From: Acidicapsa ligni
GTDB taxonomy: Bacteria; Acidobacteriota; Terriglobia; Terriglobales; Acidobacteriaceae
Direction of reading: 5' to 3'
Length of the DNA stretch: 64,000 bases
NCBI RefSeq assembly: GCF_025685655.1
Contig: NZ_JAGSYG010000001.1
Coordinates: 1,426,001 to 1,490,000 of the forward strand
The position numbers and the translations under genes were made by a program. The notes under the pieces were generated by a model. It was given only the letters and a program-made list of their open reading frames with translations, had not been told where the DNA came from and searched no databases. Below are positions 53,819-63,628 of the stretch, one piece after another. Position 1 is the first letter of the stretch. Each line of letters begins with the position of its first letter.

Positions 53819-54625
53819 ATGCCGGTCTGGACACTGTTCGGCTTGAAGCACGGGATCGCGACGAATTCCTGGCCCGATAACGGGGGCACGGACGAGCAGA
53901 CGGGCGTCCTCGGGCTTCCGCGTCTTGAGCCCGATCGCTGTGAGGAGAACTGCAAAGCCTGCGTTGAGGTTTGCCTGCCCGGAGCGATAGGAATGAATTC
54001 ATCTGAGGACGGCGACCGTCTGACGATCGATTATGGGAAATGCATCGCGTGCCAACTCTGCACGGAATCCTGCCCCAACGAAGTGTTGACCAAATCCAAT
54101 GATTGGGCTTTTGGCGTAGGAAATCGGAAGGACTTGATCTGGGCAGAGACCTTGGCTTCTGAACCGGCACAGGAGCTTTCGGAGAACATCAAGAAATACT
54201 TTGGACGCAGTCTTCACATTCGTCATGTTGATGCCGGCTCCTGCAACGGTTGCGAGTCCGAACTCCAGGCACTCAACAACCCGTATTACAACCTCCATCG
54301 GTTAGGAATCTTCTTTACGCCCTCCCCGCGCTTCGCCGATCTGCTGCTGGTCACCGGATCCGTCACGTACGCGATGCATGAGCCATTGCTTGCAACCTAT
54401 CACGCCATGCCGGAACCTCGGTGGGTGATGGCAACGGGTACATGCGCCGTCTCCGGAGGCGTTACCGGGGGTGGCTACAGCGGTGGAAACGGTCTGGACG
54501 GCGTCCTTCCGGTCGATCTGTATGTGCCCGGATGTCCTCCAAATCCATCGGCCATGATTCAGGCAATTCTCCTGCTGCTCAATCGCTCCAAACAACATGT
54601 ATACGGAGGCCACTATGCAAAATGA
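53819..54625 (+). CDS. Ehr complex fused ferredoxin/small subunit, HyfH-HyfI-like
   Basis: 268 residues from the ATG at 53819 (AGGAGG upstream). N-terminal part has two 4Fe-4S ferredoxin motifs: CEENCKACVEVCLP (first spacing CX3C, not the usual CX2C) and CIACQLCTESCPNE. The C-terminal part is NuoB-like: GSCNGCESE, TGTCAVSGG and VPGCPPNP, retaining the ligands of the proximal cluster. In most complexes these are two proteins; here they are one chain. Confidence 0.88.
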   Translation: MPVWTLFGLKHGIATNSWPDNGGTDEQTGVLGLPRLEPDRCEENCKACVEVCLPGAIGMNSSEDGDRLTIDYGKCIACQLCTESCPNEVLTKSNDWAFGVGNRKDLIWAETLASEPAQELSENIKKYFGRSLHIRHVDAGSCNGCESELQALNNPYYNLHRLGIFFTPSPRFADLLLVTGSVTYAMHEPLLATYHAMPEPRWVMATGTCAVSGGVTGGGYSGGNGLDGVLPVDLYVPGCPPNPSAMIQAILLLLNRSKQHVYGGHYAK

Positions 54626-56609
54626 CCTCCTGTTGGCGATGGCCGTGCTCTGGGCCGTTTCGTTTCTGGCTGCTTTGCTGGATCCGAGTGCGAAGCTGGC
54701 GCGCATCGGAATCGTGCTTGGTTGCCTCTGTGGGATCGCGTCTTGCCTCACCGGCGGGACACACCCGACACCTGCCTCTTCCTTTGGATTTCGGGTAAGC
54801 GACACGTTGGTGCAGTTCCAGCTTGACGCCGGCGGCCACTGGCTTCTCCTGTTCGGCCTATTGCCCGCGCTCTTCGCCGCTGGCTTGAATACGACAGCAC
54901 CTTCGAAGCCTGAAAGACGTTACTGGCTCGCAGGCCTCGCGATGACGCTTCTCGGCGCACTCGGAGTCTTCGGCCTTCAGGATTCCATGTCGTTCCTGAT
55001 CGCTTGGGAGGTGATGAGCATTGGAGGAGCCGTCATGATTCTGGGCGAAGGTGTGTCGGCAAAGACCGGCACTCCGATGCTCTTCATGCTGTCCCTCCTC
55101 GAAGTGGGCGCGGTAGCCATCATGCTCGTGCTTCTGCTTCTGGGGAACCGCACCGGCTCCTGCGCCTTCGCGCTGTTCGCGGCGCCTGGAACCCTGGCGA
55201 CTCCTGCCACTCTGGTCGCCGGATTGTTGCTGCTGTTTGGCTTCGGCGCAAAACTCGGCGTTCTGCCGTTCTACGAGTGGTTTCCGGCCGCATATGGGTC
55301 CGGGAGTGGAGCCACCGGCGTTATCTTTTCCGGCATTGTGCTGAATGCAGCCTTCTACTCGCTCTCCCGCGGGATACTCCAATGGCTTCCGCATACCGGG
55401 GTTTGGGTGATGAGTGTGGCGCTTGTCATGATCATCGCGGGGGTGCTGACAGCGATTCTGGCGATCTTCAACGCTTTTCAGGAGGAGGACTGGCGGCGAA
55501 TGCTGAGTCTCTCCTCTGCCGAGAACGCAGGTGTCGCAGTGGCGATTCTCGGAACTTCTCTGCTCTTCGTTGCCAGTGGGCTGCCGGGTCCAGCTGCACT
55601 GGCGTGGATTGTCTGTCTGCTGCACCTCGCAGCGCATAGCCTGGCAAAGAGCACGCTCTTCCTGACTGCTGATGGAGTGTACGAAGCCAACCAAAGTTAT
55701 GTCATCCGTCAGACTGGTCTGCTACGGAATACCTCGGCGATCTTCGGAGTGGGCGCGCTTTTGGCGACCATGAGCCTCGCCGCGATGCCCCCTCAGTCAG
55801 GATTTGTCAGCGAATGGTATATCTTTCAGACGCTGTTCCAGGGGATGCAGGTTCGGATCGTTGCCGCAAGACTCACGATCGCTCTTGCCGCTGCCGGTTT
55901 GGCGCTGGTTGTGGCCGTGGCTTTGGCGACCTTCGCCAAGCTCTTTGGCATAGGCCTGCTCGGTGACGGAAACACTGAGCCCTCTCGCCTTTCGGTAGCT
56001 CGTTGTGGAAGTGTCTTCTTTCTTGGTCTGTGCGTTCTCGGCTTAGCTGTAGGGATGCCATGGTGGCTCCCAGCGCTCGGACAAGGGAGCCTGAGTTTAT
56101 TTGGGGTGGATGCGTCAGCTCCCATGAGGGACGGATGGCTGCTTGTGCCCCTGAGCGGAAAGTTCGCCTTCATCTCGCCCACAAAACTGATCATTGCCGG
56201 ACCGCTCTTGGCCCTGATTCCGATTGTCCTATTGCTGCTGGGCAGAAAGAGATTTCCGATTCGCCGCGCGCCTGTCTGGTCCGGTGGCCGTAGAGAGGAT
56301 TCTCAGCGCATTGCAACCACGTCGTTAGCTTTCTCAAATGCTCTGCGAACATTCTACGGATTCATCTATGGTCCGACCCACAACCTCGAGCGGGAGTACG
56401 ACCACGGACCATATTTTGTGACGCGCCTGATCTTCAATCAGGAGGTCGCGCCCATATTCGGTCCATATCTGTTTGCCCCCCTCACCCGTTTCGTCCAGGC
56501 ACTCGCGCGCAAAGTTAGCATTCTTCAATCTGGCTACCTCAACTTTTACAACGCGCTCATTGGGATGTTGCTGGTACTCATCCTCGGATTAGCACTGTTT
56601 TACAAATGA
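54615..56609 (+). CDS. Ehr complex antiporter-like subunit, HyfB/NuoL family
   Basis: 664 residues from the ATG at 54615, inside the end of the previous gene. About 16-18 TM helices. Motifs: DSMSFLIAWEVMSIGGAVMI with the conserved Glu, FGAKLGVLPFYEWFPAAYGSG, LSLSSAENAGVAVAIL, and a C-terminal extension with a long amphipathic stretch. Last gene of the six-gene complex. Confidence 0.9.
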   Translation: MQNDLLLAMAVLWAVSFLAALLDPSAKLARIGIVLGCLCGIASCLTGGTHPTPASSFGFRVSDTLVQFQLDAGGHWLLLFGLLPALFAAGLNTTAPSKPERRYWLAGLAMTLLGALGVFGLQDSMSFLIAWEVMSIGGAVMILGEGVSAKTGTPMLFMLSLLEVGAVAIMLVLLLLGNRTGSCAFALFAAPGTLATPATLVAGLLLLFGFGAKLGVLPFYEWFPAAYGSGSGATGVIFSGIVLNAAFYSLSRGILQWLPHTGVWVMSVALVMIIAGVLTAILAIFNAFQEEDWRRMLSLSSAENAGVAVAILGTSLLFVASGLPGPAALAWIVCLLHLAAHSLAKSTLFLTADGVYEANQSYVIRQTGLLRNTSAIFGVGALLATMSLAAMPPQSGFVSEWYIFQTLFQGMQVRIVAARLTIALAAAGLALVVAVALATFAKLFGIGLLGDGNTEPSRLSVARCGSVFFLGLCVLGLAVGMPWWLPALGQGSLSLFGVDASAPMRDGWLLVPLSGKFAFISPTKLIIAGPLLALIPIVLLLLGRKRFPIRRAPVWSGGRREDSQRIATTSLAFSNALRTFYGFIYGPTHNLEREYDHGPYFVTRLIFNQEVAPIFGPYLFAPLTRFVQALARKVSILQSGYLNFYNALIGMLLVLILGLALFYK

Positions 56610-56702
56610 GAAGATCATTACTTGGTTCCTGTCGCGCTCATGTCGCTTAGTTAGCCACTTCACCTGGTCACACGGTCATACAGAAAGGGTCAATCGATTT
56701 TC

Positions 56703-58382
<1,680 letters not shown>

Positions 58383-58454
58383 CATCATCGTTCTGCCAGT
58401 GTGATAGCTAAGTAGTTTCGCGATTCATAACCAGACGGGATGAAGGGCAGGCAG

Positions 58455-58904
58455 ATGATCGATACAGCATTCAAGACGATCTTGATCGGTGACAATGGCA
58501 GCACAGAAGCTGAGCGCGCAATGAAGGTAGCAGTTTCATTGGCCGGAAGTCTCAAATCGAAACTGATCGTTCTTGGCGTACTCACACCACCGAGCGCGGA
58601 ATCGCAGGCGGAAGGCTATGGATTAGATAGTGCCGAAAAGGCAAGGACGATGTTGCGGGAGAAGTTCTCTCGCCTGGAGGAAATGGGCCGACGGGACGGG
58701 ATCTCCATTGCGACAGAGATCGTCGAAGGAGACCCGGAGGAGATGATTGAACGCCGAGCGGAAGCGGACGACGTCGACTTGATCGTTGTCGGCCACCGGG
58801 ATGTCACTCGAATGAGGCGGTGGTTGGAAGGGTCCACATCAGAAACCTTGGTGAAAAAATCAAAGACTTCCGTTCTCGTAGTTCGGGATGGTGACACGGA
58901 TTAG
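58455..58904 (+). CDS. Universal stress protein (UspA family)
   Basis: 149 residues from the ATG at 58455 (AGGGCAGG upstream); 58440 is an alternative. Single Usp domain: FKTILIGDNGSTEAERAMKVAVSLA at the N-terminus and the nucleotide-loop pattern VVGHRDVTRMRRWLEGSTSETLVKKSKTSVLVV, close to G-x2-G-x9-G-(S/T). UspA-type genes are among those reported behind fluoride riboswitches in other bacteria. It is 72 bp behind ilvD. Confidence 0.88.
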   Translation: MIDTAFKTILIGDNGSTEAERAMKVAVSLAGSLKSKLIVLGVLTPPSAESQAEGYGLDSAEKARTMLREKFSRLEEMGRRDGISIATEIVEGDPEEMIERRAEADDVDLIVVGHRDVTRMRRWLEGSTSETLVKKSKTSVLVVRDGDTD

Positions 58905-58966
58905 AGAATTGTTTCTCACTTAGGTAGATCGCTGCTCAACCATGCTGGAAACACTGTTAGCCATGA

Positions 58967-59641
58967 ATGGCTGCTTATGATGGGGATTTATTGTCAAACA
59001 CTGAAAAGCATTTGGAACCACGCTGGCCGGCAATGCTCGGTCTGCTTGCGGTTGGTGGCCTTCGGCTTGCTCTTCCCGAAGCTCTCTCCATCGGCCCGAG
59101 TTGGCTGCTACTCTTGCTCGTTGCGATCCTCATCGTTCCCACAGTCTGGGCAAGAAAGCTAGGAAATGACAGGCTAAATCAGTTTCTAGGATATGTCCTT
59201 GCGGCTACCGTAACAGTAGATATGATCTGGTCGCTATGTCTTCTGGTGGCCGCTTTGCCTGCGCACAAGGAATCCCCGCTGGATCTTCTCCGTTCAGCAG
59301 CAGCCCTTTGGGTCACAAACATCCTTGTCTTTGCGTCCTGGTACTGGAGGCTGGACGCAGGTGGCCCGCGTGCCCGAGAATTACGCGTTGTTCATACTGA
59401 CGGAGCGTTTCTGTTTCCTCAGATGACCCTCAACCCGAAATCAAAGAAAGAGATGGGAGAAGATTGCTGGAGTCCGGGTTTCATCGACTATCTCTTTCTA
59501 GCATTCAACATCAGTACCGCGTTCTCACCAACTGATACTCCTGTTCTAACCAGGTGGGCCAAGATTCTGATGATTGTGCAGTCTCTCATCTCTTTGACAA
59601 CCTTAGCCCTACTTGCAGCTCGGGCGGTTAATATACTTTGA
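58967..59641 (+). CDS. Four- to five-TM membrane protein, DUF1345-like
   Basis: 224 residues. Helices at GLLAVGGLRLALPEA, WLLLLLVAILIVP, VTVDMIWSLCLLVAAL, WVTNILVFASWYW and MIVQSLISLTTLALLAARAV. The block FIDYLFLAFNISTAFSPTDTPVL recurs in a membrane protein family I associate with DUF1345; attribution is tentative. It is 55 bp in front of the histidine phosphatase. Confidence 0.55.
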   Translation: MAAYDGDLLSNTEKHLEPRWPAMLGLLAVGGLRLALPEALSIGPSWLLLLLVAILIVPTVWARKLGNDRLNQFLGYVLAATVTVDMIWSLCLLVAALPAHKESPLDLLRSAAALWVTNILVFASWYWRLDAGGPRARELRVVHTDGAFLFPQMTLNPKSKKEMGEDCWSPGFIDYLFLAFNISTAFSPTDTPVLTRWAKILMIVQSLISLTTLALLAARAVNIL

Positions 59642-59696
59642 CCGCACAAGCCAATTCTCACCCCGACCTAACATCAGTGCGCGATCGAGGAGAGTT

Positions 59697-60284
59697 ATGC
59701 CCAGCCTTGCGTCTAATGAATCTACAGAGATTTGGTTAATCCGGCACGGCGAGACCGCCTGGAGCAGAAGCGGTCGACATACAAGCCGGACGGACATTCC
59801 TCTCACGCCGGCGGGTGAAGCAAGTGCTCATGCACTTCGCGAGCGTCTGAAAGGCATCCAGTTCGGAGGCGTTCTCACTAGCCCCTCACTTCGCGCGTTG
59901 GATACATGTCGCTTGGCGGGCTTCGCCTGGCAGGCCAGGATAGAACCCAATTTGAGCGAGTGGAACTACGGAATTTATGAGGGCAAGAGGACAGCAGAGA
60001 TTCAAAGCGAGACTCCAGGATGGTCCGTGTGGACCGCGCCGATCCCGGACGGAGAATCGCTTGATCAGGTCGCGGCGAGGGCCAATCAGGTGATCGAGAC
60101 GGCAACCGGCATCGGAGGACGGGTCGCTCTCTTCGCGCATGCTCACATTCTGCGGATTCTTGCCACATGTTGGATCGGAAATGTGCCTTCGCTCGCGCAG
60201 AATCTCATACTTTCCACGGGATCCATCAGTGTCTTGGGATACGAACGCAGTACCAGAGCCATAACACGCTGGAACTGTGTTTGA
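59697..60284 (+). CDS. Histidine phosphatase superfamily protein
   Basis: 195 residues from the ATG at 59697 (GAGGAG upstream). RHG motif LIRHGETAW with the catalytic His, LTSPSLRALDTCRLA, EWNYGIYEG, and the second His in LFAHAHILRILA. Phosphoglycerate-mutase-like fold; substrate unknown. Being Mg-independent, it might be a fluoride-insensitive phosphatase, which is speculation. Confidence 0.88.
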   Translation: MPSLASNESTEIWLIRHGETAWSRSGRHTSRTDIPLTPAGEASAHALRERLKGIQFGGVLTSPSLRALDTCRLAGFAWQARIEPNLSEWNYGIYEGKRTAEIQSETPGWSVWTAPIPDGESLDQVAARANQVIETATGIGGRVALFAHAHILRILATCWIGNVPSLAQNLILSTGSISVLGYERSTRAITRWNCV

Positions 60285-60286
60285 TC

Positions 60287-60313
60287 GGGGGCTTCCATTG
60301 ACGGTGGAAGCCC
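60287..60313 (+). terminator. Terminator-like hairpin after the histidine phosphatase
   Basis: GGGCTTCCA and TGGAAGCCC form a perfect 9-bp stem with a 7-base loop just after the stop codon. The T-tract is missing, so it is not a classical intrinsic terminator. It overlaps the -35 of the next riboswitch promoter. Confidence 0.45.
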
Positions 60314-60326
60314 ATTACCATAGATG
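60298..60326 (+). promoter_or_regulatory. Putative sigma70 promoter of riboswitch 14
   Basis: TTGACG (60298-60303), 17 bp, TAGATG (60321-60326). The predicted start point is at or next to the first base of the aptamer (60334). Consensus match only. Confidence 0.5.
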
Positions 60327-60333
60327 CATCGAC

Positions 60334-60407
60334 GGCGATGGATTCCGCCGCTAACCGCCTTCCGAAACGGATGGCTGATGACTCCTACCAATCTGGTAGG
60401 GTTCTGT
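60334..60407 (+). promoter_or_regulatory. Fluoride riboswitch 14, upstream of the RpoZ-like gene
   Basis: P1 GGCGATGGATTCCGCC, GCTAACCGCC, arm TTCCG-CGGAT, GGCTGATGACTCCTACC. CCTACC pairs with GGTAGG followed by the pyrimidine-rich GTTCTGTCTCTCC, a weak terminator. The same GGTAGG can alternatively pair with CCTACC about 16 bases downstream, so two mutually exclusive hairpins exist. Confidence 0.9.
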
Positions 60408-60503
60408 CTCTCCTACCCAGCGCTAATCGAATACGTCACCACCGCCGTTCGTGGTGGAACGTTCCGTGCGTCTTCCAACGACGCGCAGAAACAGGGAGAG
60501 CCC

Positions 60504-60740
60504 TTGCGATCCAAAGCTGTCTTTGAGGCACATAACGTTATTCCTGGGCGCTTCGCCCTGTGCGCCATTGGGGCAAAAGCTGTCCGAGTTCTTCATCCGA
60601 AGAAAGAAAGAATGGGCAGGACGATCGATCGAGTTCTCAGAATTATCGGGGAAGGTACTCCGATCTCTGCAGACTCGGATGCCAACTCGTCACCCTCCCA
60701 CGCCCCGAGCGATCTCGATTCTTTATATCGACCTCATTAG
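60504..60740 (+). CDS. RNA polymerase omega subunit-like protein (RpoZ paralogue)
   Basis: 78 residues from a TTG at 60504 with GGGAG 6 bp upstream. The pattern RSKAVFEAH, GRFALCAIGAKAVRVLHP and RMGRTIDRVLRII matches RpoZ (N-R-[FY]-x-L-C-x-x-A-x-KA-x-R-x-L-H, then a second helix). Omega normally assists RNA polymerase assembly. The family assignment is from pattern memory, not a search. The longer open frame upstream only reads the riboswitch. A poorly conserved tail of about 25 residues follows. Confidence 0.65.
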   Translation: MRSKAVFEAHNVIPGRFALCAIGAKAVRVLHPKKERMGRTIDRVLRIIGEGTPISADSDANSSPSHAPSDLDSLYRPH

Positions 60741-60978
60741 GTAGCCTGCGGCTTAGAATTCGCAACCCTTCACTACTCGGACCTCATCGAGGGTGTGCTT
60801 AAACCGTTTGTCTTTGGTTCCATCATCAGTACATGCGGCTGCCACTACGGAGTTGCCACGCAAGGAGGAACGCAGGGGCGGTCGAAGTACGACCCGCGTA
60901 GTAGTGACAGCATCGATATTTATTGTCGTGACCAGCTTCCTCATCAGTCGGCTCATGATCGGAATCTTCGGACGCTGA
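60741..60978 (+). pseudogene. Remnant of an MlaE/YrbE-type ABC permease (C-terminal part, frameshifted)
   Basis: Translating after the RpoZ-like stop gives LHYSDLIEGVLKPFVFGSI and GCHYGVATQGGTQG, the last helices and loop of MlaE-type permeases. At about 60880 the frame breaks, and the match resumes in another frame as GRSTTRVVVTASIFIVVTSF and LISRLMIGIFGR then stop. Restoring two bases (expected GT) would join them as TQG-VGRSTTR. The N-terminal part of the permease is absent. Confidence 0.7.
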
Positions 60979-61044
60979 TTAATTTGCTCACGGGAAGCTT
61001 GCAAAACGGGATGCCAGATGCGACCCTGATAAGGACATTTTTAC

Positions 61045-61115
61045 GGCGAAGGGGTTCGCCGAAAACCGCTTCCTCGCGTGAGGAACGCTGATGACTCCTG
61101 GCATCCTGCTGGGAG
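61045..61115 (+). promoter_or_regulatory. Fluoride riboswitch 15 (GAAGG-type), controls the MFS transporter
   Basis: P1 GGCGAAGGGGTTCGCC, GAAAACCGC, arm TTCCTCGCGTGAGGAA, CGCTGATGACTCCT. CTCC pairs with GGAG of GGGAG (61111-61115), the SD of the ATG at 61120, so control is read as translational. Confidence 0.92.
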
Positions 61116-61119
61116 ACTC

Positions 61120-62343
61120 ATGTCCGAATCCATTCAGGTTTCAGCTCCATCAAAGCTCCGCTGGCTTACGCGCAATGTCTTTGCGATAGGTATGCTGAGC
61201 CTCTTCTCCGACACAGGTCACGAGCTGACGACAGCGATTCTTCCGCTCTTCCTGCAGAGCTTTGGCGGCGGCGCCATCGCTCTGGGAACCATCGAAGGGG
61301 TTTCGGACGCGTCCTCCAGCCTTCTGAAGATGTGGATGTCCCATTACTCCGACCGCGTGGGCAAACGTAAGCCCATTCTCATCTTTGGCTATCTGGTAAC
61401 AGCCCTGATGGGGTGCTTCGCGTTTGTGACACGTTGGTGGCAACTTGTCGCGATACGCGCGATAGCATGGATTGGACGAGGAGCACGCGGACCCGTTCGG
61501 GATGCTTTGCTCGCAGAAAGCGTCCCTGCCGAGGCGCACGGGCGGGCGTTCGGCTTCGAAACGGCAATGGATACCGTCGGAGCGATCCTTGGTCCGGCGA
61601 TTGCCCTTTCTCTCATCGGCATCATCAGCCTCAGACACATTTTCCTGATCAGCTTTATCCCAGGATCCATCACCGTCTTGATCGCCATCTTCCTGGTCAA
61701 GGACATCGCCCGCGCTCCGCAGCCTCATCTCGAGATATGGGGATCGCTTCGCGCACTTCCGAAGTCATTCTGGCGCTACGTCTCCGCGGTTGGAATATTC
61801 GGTTTGGGCAATTTCGCTCACACCTTGCTCGTCCTCCGTGCTGTGGTGCTGCTCACTCCGAGGTACGGCGCGGTCACGGCGGGGAGAATGGGAGTTGCTC
61901 TGTACATCCTTCATAACGTCATCTACGCAGCCATCTCTTACCCGATCGGAGTTCTTGGAGATAGAACGAATAAGAAACGAATCCTGGCGACTGGATATGC
62001 GCTGTTCGGCCTGATGTGTGTCCTATTCATGTACAACACCACCAACCTTGTCGTCCTCGCCATCGTCTTCATCCTCGCCGGGATTTATATCGGCATCGTT
62101 GACTCGATGGAGCGGGCGCTGGCTGCCGATCTTCTTCCGCTCAGTCAGCGAGGGACCGGGTACGGCGCTCTCGCCACCGTCAATTCCTTCGGTGACCTTC
62201 TGTCCAGCATCCTGGTGGGCTTACTTTGGAACCGCGTCTCCTACACGGCAGGCCTAAGCTATGCGGCGGTCCTAACTTTGTGTGGCTCAATTTTTCTTTT
62301 TGTTTGGAAACCACAACGTTTCGATGGCTTCACAGGTTCTTGA
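61120..62343 (+). CDS. MFS transporter
   Basis: 407 residues from the ATG at 61120; the earlier in-frame ATG lies in the riboswitch. Twelve TM helices. Loop 2-3 reads SHYSDRVGKRKPILIFG, the MFS signature, and the repeat in the second half is GVLGDRTNKKRILATGY. N-terminal SLFSDTGHELTTAILPLFL is typical of one bacterial MFS subgroup of unknown substrate. Because it has its own fluoride riboswitch, fluoride or a fluoride-stress metabolite export is possible but unproven. Confidence 0.9.
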   Translation: MSESIQVSAPSKLRWLTRNVFAIGMLSLFSDTGHELTTAILPLFLQSFGGGAIALGTIEGVSDASSSLLKMWMSHYSDRVGKRKPILIFGYLVTALMGCFAFVTRWWQLVAIRAIAWIGRGARGPVRDALLAESVPAEAHGRAFGFETAMDTVGAILGPAIALSLIGIISLRHIFLISFIPGSITVLIAIFLVKDIARAPQPHLEIWGSLRALPKSFWRYVSAVGIFGLGNFAHTLLVLRAVVLLTPRYGAVTAGRMGVALYILHNVIYAAISYPIGVLGDRTNKKRILATGYALFGLMCVLFMYNTTNLVVLAIVFILAGIYIGIVDSMERALAADLLPLSQRGTGYGALATVNSFGDLLSSILVGLLWNRVSYTAGLSYAAVLTLCGSIFLFVWKPQRFDGFTGS

Positions 62344-62370
62344 ATTCAATTCATCACGGAGGCGATTCCA

Positions 62371-62496
62371 ATGCAGCAATCTGGCAAGACATCCTGGTGG
62401 AAGGTTCTAGTGGTAACACTAACCTTCAGTGCGCCATACGCAATCGGAATCTATCTCACGCTAAGAGACGCCATCCCTCTACTCGCGGCAAAGTGA
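62371..62496 (+). CDS. 41-residue single-TM microprotein behind the MFS transporter
   Basis: ATG at 62371 with CACGGAGG upstream, 27 bp after the MFS stop. One hydrophobic helix. It aligns without gaps to the microprotein at 34731: W-K at positions 2-3 of the aligned block, P at 14, G-I at 18-19, T-L at 22-23, A at 26, L at 29. This position supports a role as an MFS-associated small subunit. Confidence 0.6.
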   Translation: MQQSGKTSWWKVLVVTLTFSAPYAIGIYLTLRDAIPLLAAK

Positions 62497-62680
62497 ACCG
62501 TCTAGGTAAGAGGCTGCTCGACATCGCGCCCCTCTACGAGCGGCGTGGAAGTGCGTGCCTCGGTTCAGGCACGTTTCGTCAATTCTTTCGAGACATTGTT
62601 CAGTGCACCATTCCGCCAACTGCGAACTCAGAGCTTCAGTGAAGGTTGCAGTCGCCGCGGAAATATGGTCTGCTTGTTAT

Positions 62681-62767
62681 GGCGATGGAATCCGCCCTCG
62701 GCTTGTCCGGGACGCCTCCGAAATGGAAGGCTAATGACTCCTACCTGTGCGTAGGAGTGTCCTTTTC
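62681..62767 (+). promoter_or_regulatory. Fluoride riboswitch 16 (with intrinsic terminator), controls ppa copy 2
   Basis: P1 GGCGATGGAATCCGCC, a CTCGGCTTGTCCGGG insertion, ACGCC, arm, AAGGCTAATGACTCCTAC. ACTCCTAC pairs with GTAGGAGT and is followed by GTCCTTTTCT, an intrinsic terminator. Leads ppa copy 2, a one-TM protein and the second phosphoesterase. Confidence 0.93.
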
Positions 62768-62798
62768 TGCTCCTGCCCACCTCAGCAGAAAGGACAAT

Positions 62799-63332
62799 AT
62801 GCCGGATTATCTTCGTTTAGAAATTGGCGACGAGTCTCCAAAGATCGTCACCGTTGTCATTGAAATTCCCCGCGACAGCACAAACAAGTACGAATACGAC
62901 AAGAAGCGTCATGTCTTCAAGCTGGACAGGACTCTCTTCTCGCCGGTCCACTACCCCGCAGATTATGGTTTTATTCCGCAGACGCTCGCGGAGGATGGAG
63001 ATCCGCTGGATATTCTCGTACTCGGAGAGCATCCTACGTTTCCGGGCTGCGTGTACGACGCTCTGCCAATTGGCCTCTTCCGCATGATCGACCAGGGCGT
63101 ACCCGATGAAAAGATTCTGGCGTACGCGACCGGTAATCCCCGATTCCACGGAACGAAGGAATATTCCGAGGTGCAGCCCCACATCCTTAAGGAAATGGAA
63201 CATTTCTTCTCCATTTACAAGGTGCTCGAAGGCAAGCAGACCAGCGTTCAGGGATGGAGTGATGCCGCAGAAGCTCAACGCATGATCGTGACCTGCCATA
63301 ACCGCTTTGTGGACGCTCATAAAGGAGAGTAG
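62799..63332 (+). CDS. ppa: Inorganic pyrophosphatase, family I (copy 2)
   Basis: 177 residues from the ATG at 62799 (AAAGGAC upstream). Active-site blocks: NKYEYDKKRHVFKLDR, HYPADYGFIPQT, EDGDPLDILVL, IDQGVPDEKILA and IYKVLEGKQ. It is highly similar to copy 1 over its length. Both copies have their own fluoride riboswitch with a terminator. Confidence 0.95.
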   Translation: MPDYLRLEIGDESPKIVTVVIEIPRDSTNKYEYDKKRHVFKLDRTLFSPVHYPADYGFIPQTLAEDGDPLDILVLGEHPTFPGCVYDALPIGLFRMIDQGVPDEKILAYATGNPRFHGTKEYSEVQPHILKEMEHFFSIYKVLEGKQTSVQGWSDAAEAQRMIVTCHNRFVDAHKGE

Positions 63333-63336
63333 GCAC

Positions 63337-63615
63337 ATGAATCCCCAGACGTTGAACAATGGATCCCATCGTGAAAGAGCGCGGGAATTGGATCCAGAAG
63401 CTCCGAAAACCATGACGGATGAAAAGATCGCCCGGAATATCAAGTCGATCATCTTCGCCGTCTTGGCGGTGCTTGGCTTAGGAGTTCTGATCGCCATCTG
63501 GATACTTCACCATCGTGGGCAGAAGATTGTTCCTCACGTCGCTCAAAAACAAGCAACTCATTTACGGCGCATCGAGCCTGCAAACCCGGGGCAGAGGCTA
63601 AGGAACCTGGCCTAG
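63337..63615 (+). CDS. Small one-TM protein downstream of pyrophosphatase 2
   Basis: 92 residues from the ATG at 63337 (AAAGGAG about 10 bp upstream; 4 bp after the ppa stop). Polar N-terminal 48 residues, one helix (SIIFAVLAVLGLGVLIAIWIL), basic tail. The arrangement mirrors the one-TM gene behind copy 1. Function unknown. Confidence 0.55.
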   Translation: MNPQTLNNGSHRERARELDPEAPKTMTDEKIARNIKSIIFAVLAVLGLGVLIAIWILHHRGQKIVPHVAQKQATHLRRIEPANPGQRLRNLA

Positions 63616-63628
63616 CTCGGAGGATCAC

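Noticed and set aside
54858-55694. 278-codon minus-strand frame inside the Ehr HyfB-like gene
   Set aside because: Highly polar Arg/Gln/Glu-rich translation, the typical antisense of a hydrophobic membrane protein gene.
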